The translations under genes were made by a program, and so were the position numbers. A stretch of 64,000 bases of DNA from Vibrio atlanticus (lineage in GTDB: Bacteria > Pseudomonadota > Gammaproteobacteria > Enterobacterales > Vibrionaceae). Location of the stretch: NCBI RefSeq assembly GCF_024347315.1, contig NZ_AP025460.1, positions 930,001 to 994,000 on the forward strand, read 5' to 3'. Below are positions 37,779 through 48,133 of the stretch, piece after piece (the first letter of the stretch is position 1; each line of letters opens with the position of its first letter). A model generated the notes under the pieces. The model was not told where the DNA came from. It worked only from the letters and a program-made list of their open reading frames with translations, and ran no database searches.

Positions 37779-37892
37779 GCACTCATAAGAACCTGTTTCA
37801 GGCGCTTCATAGAGAGACATTAACTTTTTTGTTTCCCGTTTATCTCTAAAGCTGAAGCGTCACAAACTATGCGGAGTAAGGCCGGACTCAGG

Positions 37893-38624
37893 ATGATTTC
37901 ATTAGAACAAGCAAAAAAATTAGTAGAGCTGCTTGAAAACGATGAGCAGCAAGGTGCTGATTCTCTTGTTAGAAGCATTTATGAAGATAATTTTAATCTT
38001 CAAGATAACCCAATGCTTCAAGAAATAGGCAGTCTGACTCGTGACCTCCATGATTCTTTGACACAATTCAACTTTGACGAGCGTATTAACGTTATCGCAA
38101 AGGATGAAATCCCTGACGCCAGGGATCGCCTTCAATATGTCATTGATAAAACGGAAGTTGCGGCGAACAAAACGATGGACGCTGTCGATCGCTGTATGCC
38201 AATTGCAACTAATTTACACGAGTGTTTACTTCAAGTAAGGCCTCAATGGAATGAACTGATGCATGGCCGCATTGAGCTAGTAACATTCAAAGCTTTATGC
38301 CACCGCATTGATGGATTACTTGTCCAAGTAGAAGGCGATAGTACTGAACTACGTGGACAACTGACTGAAATCTTGATGGCTCAGGATTTCCAAGATTTAA
38401 CTGGGCAGATTATTAGCAAAGTTATTACCTTGGTGAATGAGGTTGAAGGACGTCTGGTAGAGATTCTCACCGTATTCGGTGCGAATCAAATAGAACCCAC
38501 ACCAGAGACAGATAAGAAAGCATCTATTGCTCCTGAGGGGCCGATCATGAACCCAGAAGCTCGTGAAGATGCTGTTGCATCTCAAGATGAAGTCGACGAT
38601 TTGTTATCCAGTCTTGGATTTTAA
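37893..38624 (+). CDS. cheZ: CheZ, CheY-P phosphatase
   Basis: 243 residues from ATG 37893; a further ATG at 37869 adds eight residues without a ribosome site. The long helices form the four-helix dimer. The signature LMAQDFQDLTGQ (161-172) contains the catalytic Gln. The C-terminal tail DEVDDLLSSLGF resembles the CheY-binding peptide of other CheZ proteins. Located between cheY and cheA as in other vibrios. Confidence 0.94.
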   Translation: MISLEQAKKLVELLENDEQQGADSLVRSIYEDNFNLQDNPMLQEIGSLTRDLHDSLTQFNFDERINVIAKDEIPDARDRLQYVIDKTEVAANKTMDAVDRCMPIATNLHECLLQVRPQWNELMHGRIELVTFKALCHRIDGLLVQVEGDSTELRGQLTEILMAQDFQDLTGQIISKVITLVNEVEGRLVEILTVFGANQIEPTPETDKKASIAPEGPIMNPEAREDAVASQDEVDDLLSSLGF

Positions 38625-38633
38625 AGGTAACGT

Positions 38634-40835
38634 ATGAGCTACGATTTAGACGAAGATATTCTTCAGGACTTTTTAGTCGAAGCCGGGGAGATCCTTGAAC
38701 TCCTATCAGAACAACTGGTAGAGCTAGAGAATAACCCTGACGACAAAGAACTACTAAACGCTATTTTCCGTGGTTTCCATACAGTAAAAGGTGGTGCTGG
38801 TTTCCTAGCATTGACCGAGCTGGTGGATACTTGTCATGGTGCTGAGAATGTGTTCGACATTCTAAGAAATGGCCAACGCAGTGTAACATCAGGTCTAATG
38901 GATACGATGCTACAGGCTTTAGATACAGTCAATGTACAGTTTAAAGCCGTGCAAGATGAGGAAGCTTTAGTACCAGCAGACCAATCTTTACTGGATGAAC
39001 TTCATCGCCTCTGTAAGCCAGAGTCTGAAGATGAAGTGGCACCAGTAGAAGCTCCAGCACCGGTTATCCCTGAACCTATCGTTGCAGCTCCTGAACCTGT
39101 TATTGCTCCGGAATCTACTGCTGAAACTACAAACATCAGTGCATCTTCCGTGGATGATATTTCTGAAGATGAATTTGAGCGTTTACTGGATGAACTTCAC
39201 GGTAAGGGTGGTTCACCAACGACATCATCTGTAGACACACCAGTGCCGGCACCCGTGGCACCTCAGCCAGTTGCTGCGAGTGGTGACATTACTGACGACG
39301 AATTTGAAAAGTTGTTAGATGAGTTGCATGGTGCGGGTCAAAGCCCGACAGCTGCAAACTCAACGCCTCCTCCTCCGCCAGTTGCTCCGGTAGCCAAAGC
39401 ACCAGTAACGTCTGAAGGCGATGACCTAATGACTGATGCTGAGTTTGAGAGTTTACTTGATCAGTTACACGGCTCAGGTAATGGCCCTTCAATTGAAGAG
39501 TTGGATGCTGCGACTAAGCCTGTACAAGCGAAGCCCGAGCCTGTTGCGCCGAAAGTCGCTCCTAAACCACAGCCTGCTCCTGTTGCTGTAAAAACTGAGC
39601 CTAAGCCTAGCGTACCAGCAAAAGCTGAAGTTAAAGCGCCTGCGAAGAAGCAGCAAGCTGAAGCCACAGTTCGTGTTGATACCTCAACACTGGATACCAT
39701 CATGAACATGGTGGGTGAGCTAGTATTGGTTCGTAACCGCCTTGTTAGCTTAGGTTTAAACAGCAACGACGAAGAAATGTCGAAAGCTGTCTCTAACTTA
39801 GACGTTGTTACTGCTGACCTACAAGGTGCAGTAATGAAGACGCGTATGCAGCCGATTAAGAAAGTATTTGGTCGCTTCCCTCGCGTTGTCCGTGACCTTG
39901 CTCGTACCTTGAAGAAAGACATTGTTCTTGAAATGCGTGGCGAAGAAACGGATCTTGATAAAAACTTAGTAGAAGCACTTGCTGATCCCCTGATTCACTT
40001 GGTGAGAAACTCTGTCGATCATGGTATCGAAATGCCGGACGACCGTGTTGCTGCGGGTAAATCTAAAACCGGTAAAGTGATTCTGTCTGCCTCTCAAGAA
40101 GGCGACCACATTGAACTGGCTATCGTTGATGATGGCGGCGGTATGGACCCTGATAAGCTTCGTGCTATCGCGGTTAAGCGCGGTCTGATGGATGATGATG
40201 CAGCGTCTCGCCTAACAAATAAAGAGTGTTTCAATCTAATCTTTGCTCCTGGCTTTTCAAGTAAAGAAAAGATCTCAGATATCTCTGGCCGTGGTGTAGG
40301 TATGGACGTTGTGAAAACAGCGATCAACACACTGAATGGTTCAATTGATATCGACTCAGAGATGGGCCAAGGCACCAAGATTACCATTAAGGTTCCGTTG
40401 ACACTTGCGATCCTACCAACCTTAATGGTCGGTGTTGCGGGTCACCCGTTCGCATTGCCACTGGCTTCTGTAAATGAAATCTTCCACTTAGACCTAAGCC
40501 GCACAAACGTGGTTGATGGTCAGCTGACTATTATCGTTCGCGATAAGTCTATTCCACTGTTCTACCTACAAAATTGGCTTACACCTAAAGAAGGTCTTGT
40601 TGAAGGGCGTCAAGGTCATGGTCATGTTGTTATTGTGCAACTTGGTAGTCAACGTGTTGGTTTTGTTGTCGATGCGCTTATCGGCCAAGAAGAAGTGGTT
40701 ATTAAGCCACTTGATAAGCTTCTTCAAGGCACGCCAGGAATGGCAGGTGCGACAATTACAAGTGACGGTCACATAGCATTGATTTTAGATGTGCCGGACT
40801 TGTTGAAGCAGTACGCAGCTGCATCAAGAATTTAA
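38634..40835 (+). CDS. cheA: CheA, chemotaxis histidine kinase
   Basis: 733 residues. The HPt domain is 1-105 with phospho-acceptor H49 ([10 protein letters not shown]). A long Pro/Ala/Val-rich linker (about 130-345) contains three copies of a motif D-E-F-E-x-LLDELHG (about 178-195, 221-238 and 268-285) instead of a folded P2 domain like that of E. coli. Then come the dimerisation domain (about 350-410), the ATPase domain ([23 protein letters not shown]) and the CheW-like P5 domain. CheA works with CheW, ParC and ParP at the pole and passes phosphate to CheY and CheB. ParP in Vibrio binds the CheA localisation region. Confidence 0.96.
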   Translation: MSYDLDEDILQDFLVEAGEILELLSEQLVELENNPDDKELLNAIFRGFHTVKGGAGFLALTELVDTCHGAENVFDILRNGQRSVTSGLMDTMLQALDTVNVQFKAVQDEEALVPADQSLLDELHRLCKPESEDEVAPVEAPAPVIPEPIVAAPEPVIAPESTAETTNISASSVDDISEDEFERLLDELHGKGGSPTTSSVDTPVPAPVAPQPVAASGDITDDEFEKLLDELHGAGQSPTAANSTPPPPPVAPVAKAPVTSEGDDLMTDAEFESLLDQLHGSGNGPSIEELDAATKPVQAKPEPVAPKVAPKPQPAPVAVKTEPKPSVPAKAEVKAPAKKQQAEATVRVDTSTLDTIMNMVGELVLVRNRLVSLGLNSNDEEMSKAVSNLDVVTADLQGAVMKTRMQPIKKVFGRFPRVVRDLARTLKKDIVLEMRGEETDLDKNLVEALADPLIHLVRNSVDHGIEMPDDRVAAGKSKTGKVILSASQEGDHIELAIVDDGGGMDPDKLRAIAVKRGLMDDDAASRLTNKECFNLIFAPGFSSKEKISDISGRGVGMDVVKTAINTLNGSIDIDSEMGQGTKITIKVPLTLAILPTLMVGVAGHPFALPLASVNEIFHLDLSRTNVVDGQLTIIVRDKSIPLFYLQNWLTPKEGLVEGRQGHGHVVIVQLGSQRVGFVVDALIGQEEVVIKPLDKLLQGTPGMAGATITSDGHIALILDVPDLLKQYAAASRI

Positions 40836-40848
40836 CTTAAGGATAAAT

Positions 40849-41973
40849 ATGGCGATTAAAGTATTAGTCGTTGATGATTCGAGCTTCTTTCGTCGTAGAG
40901 TAAGCGAGATCATCAACTCGGAGGCTCGCCTAGAAGTCATCGATGTAGCAGTAAACGGTAAAGAAGCGGTTGAGAAAGCGAAAAAGCTAAGACCTGACGT
41001 AATTACCATGGACATCGAGATGCCTGTCATGGACGGTATTACTGCCGTTCGTGAAATTATGGCTGCGTCTCCAACGCCTATTTTGATGTTTTCATCGTTA
41101 ACGCATGATGGTGCAAGAGCAACGTTAGATGCGTTAGACGCGGGTGCTCTAGATTTCTTACCTAAGAAATTTGAAGACATCGCTCGTAACCGTGACGACG
41201 CTGTCGCATTGCTTCAACAGCGCGTGATTCAGATTGCTGCAAAACGCGCGTTTATGCGACGCACTCCTGTTGCGCCAAGAGCTACCGCAACAGCTACGGC
41301 GTCAACATCAGCGCCATTGCGCCAATCTATTTCAGCAACAGCCCCTGCTGCTAAACCAGCGGTTGCTTCAACCGCGAAATTCAGAGCTTCTGGTAAAAAG
41401 TATCAATTAACTGCAATTGGTACTTCTACTGGTGGGCCAGTTGCACTACAGAAAATTTTGACACGCATCCCTGCCAGCTACCCGCATCCGATTGTGTTAG
41501 TGCAGCATATGCCAGCAACGTTCACCGCTGCTTTTGCTAGCCGCTTGAATACCTTGTGTAAGATTGAAGTTCGTGAAGCTCAAGACGGAGACCTGTTGAA
41601 ACCTGGGGTGGCTTATCTTGCTCCAGGCGGAAAGCAAATGATGATTGATGGTCGCCCGGGTTCGGCGCGTCTGAAGATTATCGATGGTGGTGACCGAATG
41701 AACTACAAGCCTTGTGTGGATGTCACTTTTGGTTCTGCAGCTAAGATCTACGGCGATAAAGTGTTGTCTATGATACTGACCGGTATGGGGGCTGATGGTC
41801 GAGAAGGTTCTCGCATGTTAAAAACAGCGGGTTCGACCATTTGGGCGCAAGACGAAGATAGTTGTGTTGTATATGGTATGCCTCAAGCTGTAGCAAAAGC
41901 TGGCATTTCTACTGAAGACCTACCTCTAGACCGCGTTGCGGAACGGATTTTGGTCGAAGTTGGGTTAGCTTAG
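40849..41973 (+). CDS. cheB: CheB, receptor methylesterase
   Basis: 374 residues. The receiver domain (1-125) has D55 as phospho-acceptor (ITMDIEMP). A linker of about 50 Ala/Thr/Ser/Pro-rich residues follows, then the methylesterase domain with [10 protein letters not shown] (catalytic Ser), [10 protein letters not shown] (His) and [11 protein letters not shown] (Asp). It removes methyl groups from chemoreceptors during adaptation; the methyltransferase CheR is not in this window. TTAAGGATAAAT is the ribosome site. Confidence 0.95.
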   Translation: MAIKVLVVDDSSFFRRRVSEIINSEARLEVIDVAVNGKEAVEKAKKLRPDVITMDIEMPVMDGITAVREIMAASPTPILMFSSLTHDGARATLDALDAGALDFLPKKFEDIARNRDDAVALLQQRVIQIAAKRAFMRRTPVAPRATATATASTSAPLRQSISATAPAAKPAVASTAKFRASGKKYQLTAIGTSTGGPVALQKILTRIPASYPHPIVLVQHMPATFTAAFASRLNTLCKIEVREAQDGDLLKPGVAYLAPGGKQMMIDGRPGSARLKIIDGGDRMNYKPCVDVTFGSAAKIYGDKVLSMILTGMGADGREGSRMLKTAGSTIWAQDEDSCVVYGMPQAVAKAGISTEDLPLDRVAERILVEVGLA

Positions 41974-41983
41974 GTAAATCGAC

Positions 41984-42752
41984 ATGATTGTTTGGAGTGT
42001 TGCAAACCAAAAAGGTGGAGTTGGGAAAACGACGACGACAGTGACCCTAGCTGGCTTACTTGCCTTAAAGGGTCATCGTGTGTTGTTGGTTGATACTGAC
42101 CCACATGCATCACTAACCACCTATCTGGGTTACGACTCAGATACGGTGGAATCGAGCCTGTTTGATCTGTTCCAGCTGCGTGAGTTTTCTACGCAAGCTG
42201 TGAGAGCGTTGACTATACAGACCGAAATTGAAGGTATCGATATTATTCCCGCACACATGTCATTGGCGACATTAGACCGTGTAATGGGAAATCGAAGTGG
42301 TATGGGCTTGATCTTAAAGCGTGCTTTAGCCGCTTTGAAAGATGACTATGACTACGTGCTTATCGATTGTCCGCCTATTCTTGGTGTGATGATGGTGAAT
42401 GCGTTGGCTGCCAGTGATCGTATCTTGATTCCGGTACAGACTGAATTTTTGGCGATGAAGGGTTTAGAGCGCATGATTCGCACTCTAACCATTATGCAGA
42501 AGTCTCGCAAAACACCGTTTAAGGTGACGATTGTCCCGACGATGTACGACAAGCGAACGAAAGCATCATTGCAAACATTGACTCAGCTTAAAGATGACTA
42601 TCCAAACCAAGTTTGGACCTCTGCTGTGCCGATTGATACCAAGTTTCGCGATGCCAGTCTAAAACGTTTGCCAGCATCTCATTTCGCATCGGGTAGCCGT
42701 GGTGTATTTGCTTATAAACAGCTGCTTATTTATCTCGAGAGGTTAGCGATAA

Positions 42753-42766
<14 letters not shown>
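41984..42766 (+). CDS. parC: ParC, ParA-like ATPase for polar chemotaxis arrays
   Basis: 260 residues of the ParA/MinD family. The deviant Walker A NQKGGVGKTTTT is near residues 8-19, with the following VLLVDTDPHASLT and YDYVLIDCPP motifs. It sits between cheB and a CheW-domain gene and has no parB partner, the arrangement of ParC in V. cholerae. There ParC recruits the chemotaxis complex to the pole marked by HubP, so the complex is inherited by each daughter. It overlaps the next gene by 14 bases. Identity is inferred from family plus context. Confidence 0.92.
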
Positions 42767-43874
<1,108 letters not shown>

Positions 43875-43882
43875 TACTACGA

Positions 43883-43899
43883 TTGGTACAATATAAGCA
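43883..43899 (+). promoter_or_regulatory. Possible sigma-54 promoter of cheW
   Basis: TTGGTAC-N5-AAGCA has the GG-N10-GC spacing and a good -24 box, like the flhA promoter, but a poor -12 box. It is about 45 bases upstream of the cheW ATG in the only gap in this part of the operon. Confidence 0.35.
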
Positions 43900-43944
43900 T
43901 CAAGTTAACAACAGTGGTCGGTAACGACGGCAAGAGGATTATCT

Positions 43945-44439
43945 ATGTCTCATATGAGTGAAGTTGAAGTAAGAAAAGATCAAACAAATGATGAAGTACT
44001 TCAATGGGTGACATTTCAACTAGAAGAAGAAACTTACGGCATCAATGTAATGCAAGTACGTGAAGTATTGCGTTACAGCGAGATTGCTCCAGTACCGGGT
44101 GCTCCAGACTACGTTTTAGGTATTATTAACCTGCGTGGTAACGTTGTTACTGTTATTGACACTCGTTCTCGTTTTGGTTTGATGCAAGGTGAAATCACTG
44201 ATAACACACGTATTATCGTTATTGAGTCTGAGCGTCAAGTTATTGGCATTTTAGTAGATAGCGTTGCTGAAGTTGTTTACCTGCGTTCTTCTGAAATCGA
44301 CACGACACCAAGTGTTGGTACTGATGAAAGTGCTAAGTTCATCCAAGGTGTTAGTAACCGTGATGGCAAGCTTCTTATCTTAGTCGATCTGAACAAGCTG
44401 TTAAGTGAAGACGAATGGGATGAGATGGCTCACCTGTAA
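43945..44439 (+). CDS. cheW: CheW, chemotaxis coupling protein
   Basis: 164 residues, a single CheW domain (WVTFQLEEETYGINVMQVREVLR; VLGIINLRGNVVTVIDTRSRFGL). It links chemoreceptors to CheA in polar arrays. AGAGGATTATCT precedes the ATG. The stop codon overlaps the next gene by one base. Confidence 0.95.
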   Translation: MSHMSEVEVRKDQTNDEVLQWVTFQLEEETYGINVMQVREVLRYSEIAPVPGAPDYVLGIINLRGNVVTVIDTRSRFGLMQGEITDNTRIIVIESERQVIGILVDSVAEVVYLRSSEIDTTPSVGTDESAKFIQGVSNRDGKLLILVDLNKLLSEDEWDEMAHL

Positions 44440-44951
44440 TGTTTGAAGCGCTTCCTTTAAACCCTATTGCTCTGATAGTCGGAGTTGGGGTTTTTACGTT
44501 ATTCATCGTGATTTTGATTAGCAAAGTAAAAAGTGCAATTCAAAAGCAGATCGATACGTCACGCCTGCAAGTTCGTAACTTGGATAAAGAGCTTCAAAAA
44601 TCGAGTAAGCAATTACTTGAAGTTCGCTCTGTTGTGGTTGGCCTTGGTCAGAAAGTGACGGAACAGCAAGATCTGATAAAACACTTGAATGAACGTATTG
44701 TTGAGTTGGAACATGCGGACACCGATGGGCGTTTGTATACACGCGCAACTAAAATGGTTCAGCTCGGTGCTGGGATAAACGAACTGATCGAAGAGTGTGA
44801 ATTACCTAAGGCAGAAGCTGAGCTGATGATGTCTCTGCAGAATAAGCTCGCAGGTAAGGAAAAAATCCCTTCGTTAAGAAGTAATCCTTCATCGTATGAT
44901 GAACAACCTGCATCCTCTCGTGATCGCAGAGACCCGACTCGACGTCGTTAA
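44439..44951 (+). CDS. DUF2802 protein downstream of cheW
   Basis: 170 residues. One N-terminal membrane segment (about 8-26, PIALIVGVGVFTLFIVILIS) is followed by a coiled coil (KSAIQKQIDTSRLQVRNLDKELQKSSKQLLEV) and a short helical domain (TRATKMVQLGAGINELIEECELPKAEAELM). The tail is basic and polar. This family regularly follows cheW in Vibrio, Shewanella and Pseudomonas. The function is unknown to me; membrane anchoring near the polar arrays is a reasonable guess. It overlaps cheW by one base and ends the transcription unit. Confidence 0.85.
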   Translation: MFEALPLNPIALIVGVGVFTLFIVILISKVKSAIQKQIDTSRLQVRNLDKELQKSSKQLLEVRSVVVGLGQKVTEQQDLIKHLNERIVELEHADTDGRLYTRATKMVQLGAGINELIEECELPKAEAELMMSLQNKLAGKEKIPSLRSNPSSYDEQPASSRDRRDPTRRR

Positions 44952-45003
44952 ATTTAGCGCTTACTGCGTAATGAGCAATTGATGTTCATCACGCATACCT
45001 CTT

Positions 45004-45029
45004 AAAAAGAAGCTTCGGCTTCTTTTTTT
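45004..45029 (+). terminator. Terminator of the flhA-cheW unit
   Basis: AAAAAGAAGC-TTCG-GCTTCTTTTT, a perfect stem with a UUCG loop and seven T residues. It separates the chemotaxis genes from the ccm genes. Confidence 0.95.
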
Positions 45030-45174
45030 GTGTCTGGTATACCTATATAGAACGATGTTTATAAGTGTTTGTATCTAATGCAATATATTGTTTGTTGATG
45101 AAAATGTGTAAATTGTGATGCGGTGGTAACAGTTTCTTACGGAGTTTGTTCTTTCGAAAACGCCTAGTCCTGTT

Positions 45175-45203
45175 TTGTCACCTTATTGGTGTGCTACTAT
45201 AGC
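45175..45203 (+). promoter_or_regulatory. Probable sigma-70 promoter of ccmA
   Basis: TTGTCA - 17 bases - TATAGC lies 28 bases upstream of the ccmA ATG, after the preceding terminator. Confidence 0.5.
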
Positions 45204-45230
45204 CCTCTCATTACTCGACTAAATTTACCT

Positions 45231-45848
45231 ATGCTAGAAGTCTCAAATTTAACTGCTATTCGTGACGACAGGGTTCTGTTTGAATCGTTGTCTTTTCAAT
45301 TGAAACCCGGTGAACTGGTTCAAGTTGAAGGTCGTAACGGTACTGGGAAAACGACACTCCTTAGGATTATCACCGGGCTAGGCGACCGCGATGACGGCAC
45401 TATTTCTTGGGATGGCGAATCTATTGAGTCGAACCGAGATATGTATCACCAAAATTTGCTTTTTCTTGGTCACCAAACTGGCGTGAAACGCGAGCTCAGT
45501 GCCTATGAAAATCTGAGCTTCTATCAATCGATTCACAGCAGTGGAACGAGTAAGGAAGAACTTTACAATGCATTGGCTCAAGTGGGGCTTGCTGGTAGAG
45601 AAGACGTACCAGCAGGGCAACTTTCAGCGGGGCAACAGCGCCGTGTGGCATTGGCTCGTCTTTGGTTGAGTAAGCAAATGTTATGGATTCTAGACGAACC
45701 GCTGACTGCAATAGACAAGCAGGGTGTTAAGGTTTTGGAGTCTCTTTTTTCTCAGCATGCAGATAACGGTGGCATTGTGTTATTAACCACACACCAAGAT
45801 ATGTTTGCTGATAGCCCGAAACTAAGAAAAATAAAGTTGGGTGAGTAA
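45231..45848 (+). CDS. ccmA: CcmA, heme exporter ATP-binding subunit
   Basis: 205 residues from ATG 45231; a TTG 45 bases upstream overlaps the promoter. Walker A GRNGTGKT is at 34-41, the ABC signature [15 protein letters not shown] and Walker [12 protein letters not shown] follow. With CcmB, C and D it releases holo-CcmE for cytochrome c maturation. The ribosome site is not obvious. First gene of ccmABCDEFGHI. Confidence 0.95.
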   Translation: MLEVSNLTAIRDDRVLFESLSFQLKPGELVQVEGRNGTGKTTLLRIITGLGDRDDGTISWDGESIESNRDMYHQNLLFLGHQTGVKRELSAYENLSFYQSIHSSGTSKEELYNALAQVGLAGREDVPAGQLSAGQQRRVALARLWLSKQMLWILDEPLTAIDKQGVKVLESLFSQHADNGGIVLLTTHQDMFADSPKLRKIKLGE

Positions 45849-45849
45849 T

Positions 45850-46518
45850 ATGATCTCTTCAATGACAACGATCATCCGACGTGAGCTATTGATCGCATTT
45901 CGTCGCCAAGCCGATATCTTTAACCCTCTGTGGTTTTTTATTATTGTCATCACCCTTTTCCCATTGAGTATCGGCCCTGAGCCAAACCTACTTGCACGTA
46001 TTGCTGCAGGTATTGTTTGGGTAGCGGCTTTGCTTTCTGCATTGCTCTCTTTAGAGCGTTTGTTTCGTGATGATTTTCAAGATGGCGCGCTTGAGCAGAT
46101 GATGTTGATGCCCATCCCGTTGCAGTTGGTAGTCTTGTCCAAGGTCATAGCGCACTGGTTATTGACAGGGTTACCATTAATATTGATCAGTCCGTTGTTG
46201 GCGGTACTGCTGTCCTTGGATTTCGATACTTGGTTATCGGTAGTCTTAACGTTATCGGTCGGTACGCCTGCATTAAGCTTTATTGGTGCGATTGGTGTGG
46301 CTTTAACGGTTGGGTTACAAAAAGGTGGTGTGCTGTTAAGTCTGCTTATTTTGCCGTTGTATATCCCAATTCTTATATTTGCTACATCAGCGATTGATGC
46401 CGCAGCGTTAGGCGTTGCGTATAACGGACAATTAGCGGTGTTAGGGGCAATGTTAATGGGCGCGATGACGCTCACCCCATTTGCCATCAGTGCAGCACTG
46501 AGAGTGAGTGTTAACTAG
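45850..46518 (+). CDS. ccmB: CcmB, ABC transporter membrane subunit
   Basis: 222 residues from ATG 45850, or 225 from a GTG at 45841 that overlaps ccmA. Six hydrophobic segments and the motif RLFRDDFQDGALEQMMLMP are typical of CcmB. It joins CcmA in the transporter complex in the inner membrane. Confidence 0.94.
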   Translation: MISSMTTIIRRELLIAFRRQADIFNPLWFFIIVITLFPLSIGPEPNLLARIAAGIVWVAALLSALLSLERLFRDDFQDGALEQMMLMPIPLQLVVLSKVIAHWLLTGLPLILISPLLAVLLSLDFDTWLSVVLTLSVGTPALSFIGAIGVALTVGLQKGGVLLSLLILPLYIPILIFATSAIDAAALGVAYNGQLAVLGAMLMGAMTLTPFAISAALRVSVN

Positions 46519-46692
46519 TTAATTACCTGGTTAAGATTAACTACGCACTCACTAGCACTTTGCATGTTCAAAGTGAACTATTTAAAGCCTTCAAACTCCT
46601 AGAGTCACTGAAAGAAGCTGTAAGCCAAATAAATTATAATAATTATAGCTGTGATAGCTGTAAGCAATATGAAGTAAGAGTGAGATTACAAC
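46519..46692. other. Gap ccmB-ccmC with direct repeats
   Basis: The only sizeable gap in the ccm set. It has an AT-rich core (AATTATAATAATTATAGC) and AGCTGTAAGC repeated near 46617 and 46657. A promoter or mRNA processing site for ccmC is possible; nothing definite can be assigned. Confidence 0.4.
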
Positions 46693-47433
46693 ATGTGGAA
46701 ATGGCTCCATCCCTACGCCAAAGCAGAAACCTCTTATCAGCTTGCTGGTAAACTTCTGCCATGGTTTTCGATCCTAGCGCTATTGTGTCTATCCGCCGGT
46801 ACTGTATGGGGGCTTGCATTTGCCCCTTCTGATTACCAGCAAGGCGATAGCTTCCGAATTATCTATATCCATGTTCCGTCTGCAATTTGGTCTATGGGTG
46901 TATACATGTCGATGGCAATTGCCGCCTTTATCGGTTTGGTATGGCAGGTAAGGCTGTCAGACATGGCTGCGTTGGCTATGGCGCCTATCGGTGCTGTATT
47001 TACCTTTATTGCGTTACTAACTGGCGCTGTTTGGGGTAAACCAATGTGGGGTGCTTGGTGGGTTTGGGATGCACGTTTAACCTCAGAGCTGATTCTTCTA
47101 TTCCTATATTTAGGTGTTATTGCACTGCACCATGCGTTTGACGACCAAAAAACCGCAGCAAAAGCAGCCGGTATTTTGGCCATCGTTGGTGTCATCAACC
47201 TACCTATCATTCACTTTTCAGTAGAGTGGTGGAACACACTCCACCAAGGCGCAACAATTACTAAGTTTGATAAGCCTTCTATTTCAAGTGACATGCTATG
47301 GCCGCTTCTTCTTAACATCTTCGGTTTTGCCTTTTTCTTTGGTGCTGTGACTATGGTTCGTTTTAGAAACGAAATCATCAGTAAAGAGAGTCACCGTCCA
47401 TGGGTTCGCAAGCTAGCGGCTAATAAAGCGTAG
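46693..47433 (+). CDS. ccmC: CcmC, heme-handling membrane protein
   Basis: 246 residues with six membrane segments. The tryptophan-rich WWD motif (WGAWWVWDARLTSELI) and conserved periplasmic His residues bind heme. CcmC attaches heme to CcmE in the periplasm. No strong ribosome site precedes the ATG (GAGTGAGATTACAAC). Confidence 0.95.
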   Translation: MWKWLHPYAKAETSYQLAGKLLPWFSILALLCLSAGTVWGLAFAPSDYQQGDSFRIIYIHVPSAIWSMGVYMSMAIAAFIGLVWQVRLSDMAALAMAPIGAVFTFIALLTGAVWGKPMWGAWWVWDARLTSELILLFLYLGVIALHHAFDDQKTAAKAAGILAIVGVINLPIIHFSVEWWNTLHQGATITKFDKPSISSDMLWPLLLNIFGFAFFFGAVTMVRFRNEIISKESHRPWVRKLAANKA

Positions 47434-47447
47434 TAGGGTAGGTAATT

Positions 47448-47654
47448 ATGTATTTTGAATCTCTGAGTGATTTCTTTGCCATGGGTGGCTACGCCTCATA
47501 TGTATGGAGTGCATTTGGAATCACATTCCTCGCGATGATCATTTTACTTGTCGTAAGCGTTCGTCGTGGTAAGCAATTATTAAATGAAGTACAAGCTAAG
47601 ATTGACCGTCAAGCTCGTATTGATGCAGCAAAAAATATGGAGAACACTCTATGA
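47448..47654 (+). CDS. ccmD: CcmD, small heme exporter protein
   Basis: 68 residues with one membrane segment ([20 protein letters not shown]) and a charged C-terminal tail. It stabilises the CcmABC-CcmE complex. Ribosome site GTAGGTAATT. Overlaps ccmE by four bases. Confidence 0.92.
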   Translation: MYFESLSDFFAMGGYASYVWSAFGITFLAMIILLVVSVRRGKQLLNEVQAKIDRQARIDAAKNMENTL

Positions 47655-48133
47655 ACCCAAGACGCAAAAAGAGGCTAGGCATTATCTTAGCGATCTTTGT
47701 TGGTGTCAGTGCAACTGTTGGATTGATGGTTTATGCACTTAACCAGAACATGGATCTGTTCTACACGCCAACTGAGCTCGTCAACGGCAAAGATGGTAAA
47801 AAACCTGAAGTGGGTCAACGCTTACGTATTGGTGGCATGGTTGTAGTCGGCTCTGTAAGCCGTGACAATGAATCATTGCGTGTAAGTTTCGATTTAGCAG
47901 ATGTAGGCCCTAAAGTGACGATTCTATATGATGGCATCCTTCCTGATCTTTTCCGTGAAGGCCAAGGTATTGTTGCTCAAGGTGTCCTTAAGGATGCAAC
48001 GACAATTGAAGCGTTTGAGGTGTTGGCAAAGCACGATGAAGAATATATGCCTTCTGAAGTTGCTGAAGCAATGAAGAAAACTCATGAGCCTTTGCAATAC
48101 ACGACTGAACAAAAAGAAGGAAATGCTCAATGA
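47651..48133 (+). CDS. ccmE: CcmE, heme chaperone
   Basis: 160 residues. One N-terminal membrane anchor (about 9-30) is followed by the periplasmic beta-barrel domain. H128 and Y132 in [10 protein letters not shown] are the residues that bind heme covalently and coordinate it. CcmE carries heme from CcmC to CcmF. It overlaps ccmD and ccmF by four bases each (ATGA type). Confidence 0.96.
   Translation: MNPRRKKRLGIILAIFVGVSATVGLMVYALNQNMDLFYTPTELVNGKDGKKPEVGQRLRIGGMVVVGSVSRDNESLRVSFDLADVGPKVTILYDGILPDLFREGQGIVAQGVLKDATTIEAFEVLAKHDEEYMPSEVAEAMKKTHEPLQYTTEQKEGNAQ

Noticed and set aside
46077..46487. 136-codon minus-strand frame inside ccmB
   Set aside because: Antisense to conserved membrane segments, no start context, no recognisable protein.
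46560..46751. Small + strand frame overlapping the ccmC start
   Set aside because: It runs into ccmC in another frame, lacks a ribosome site and looks like no known protein.
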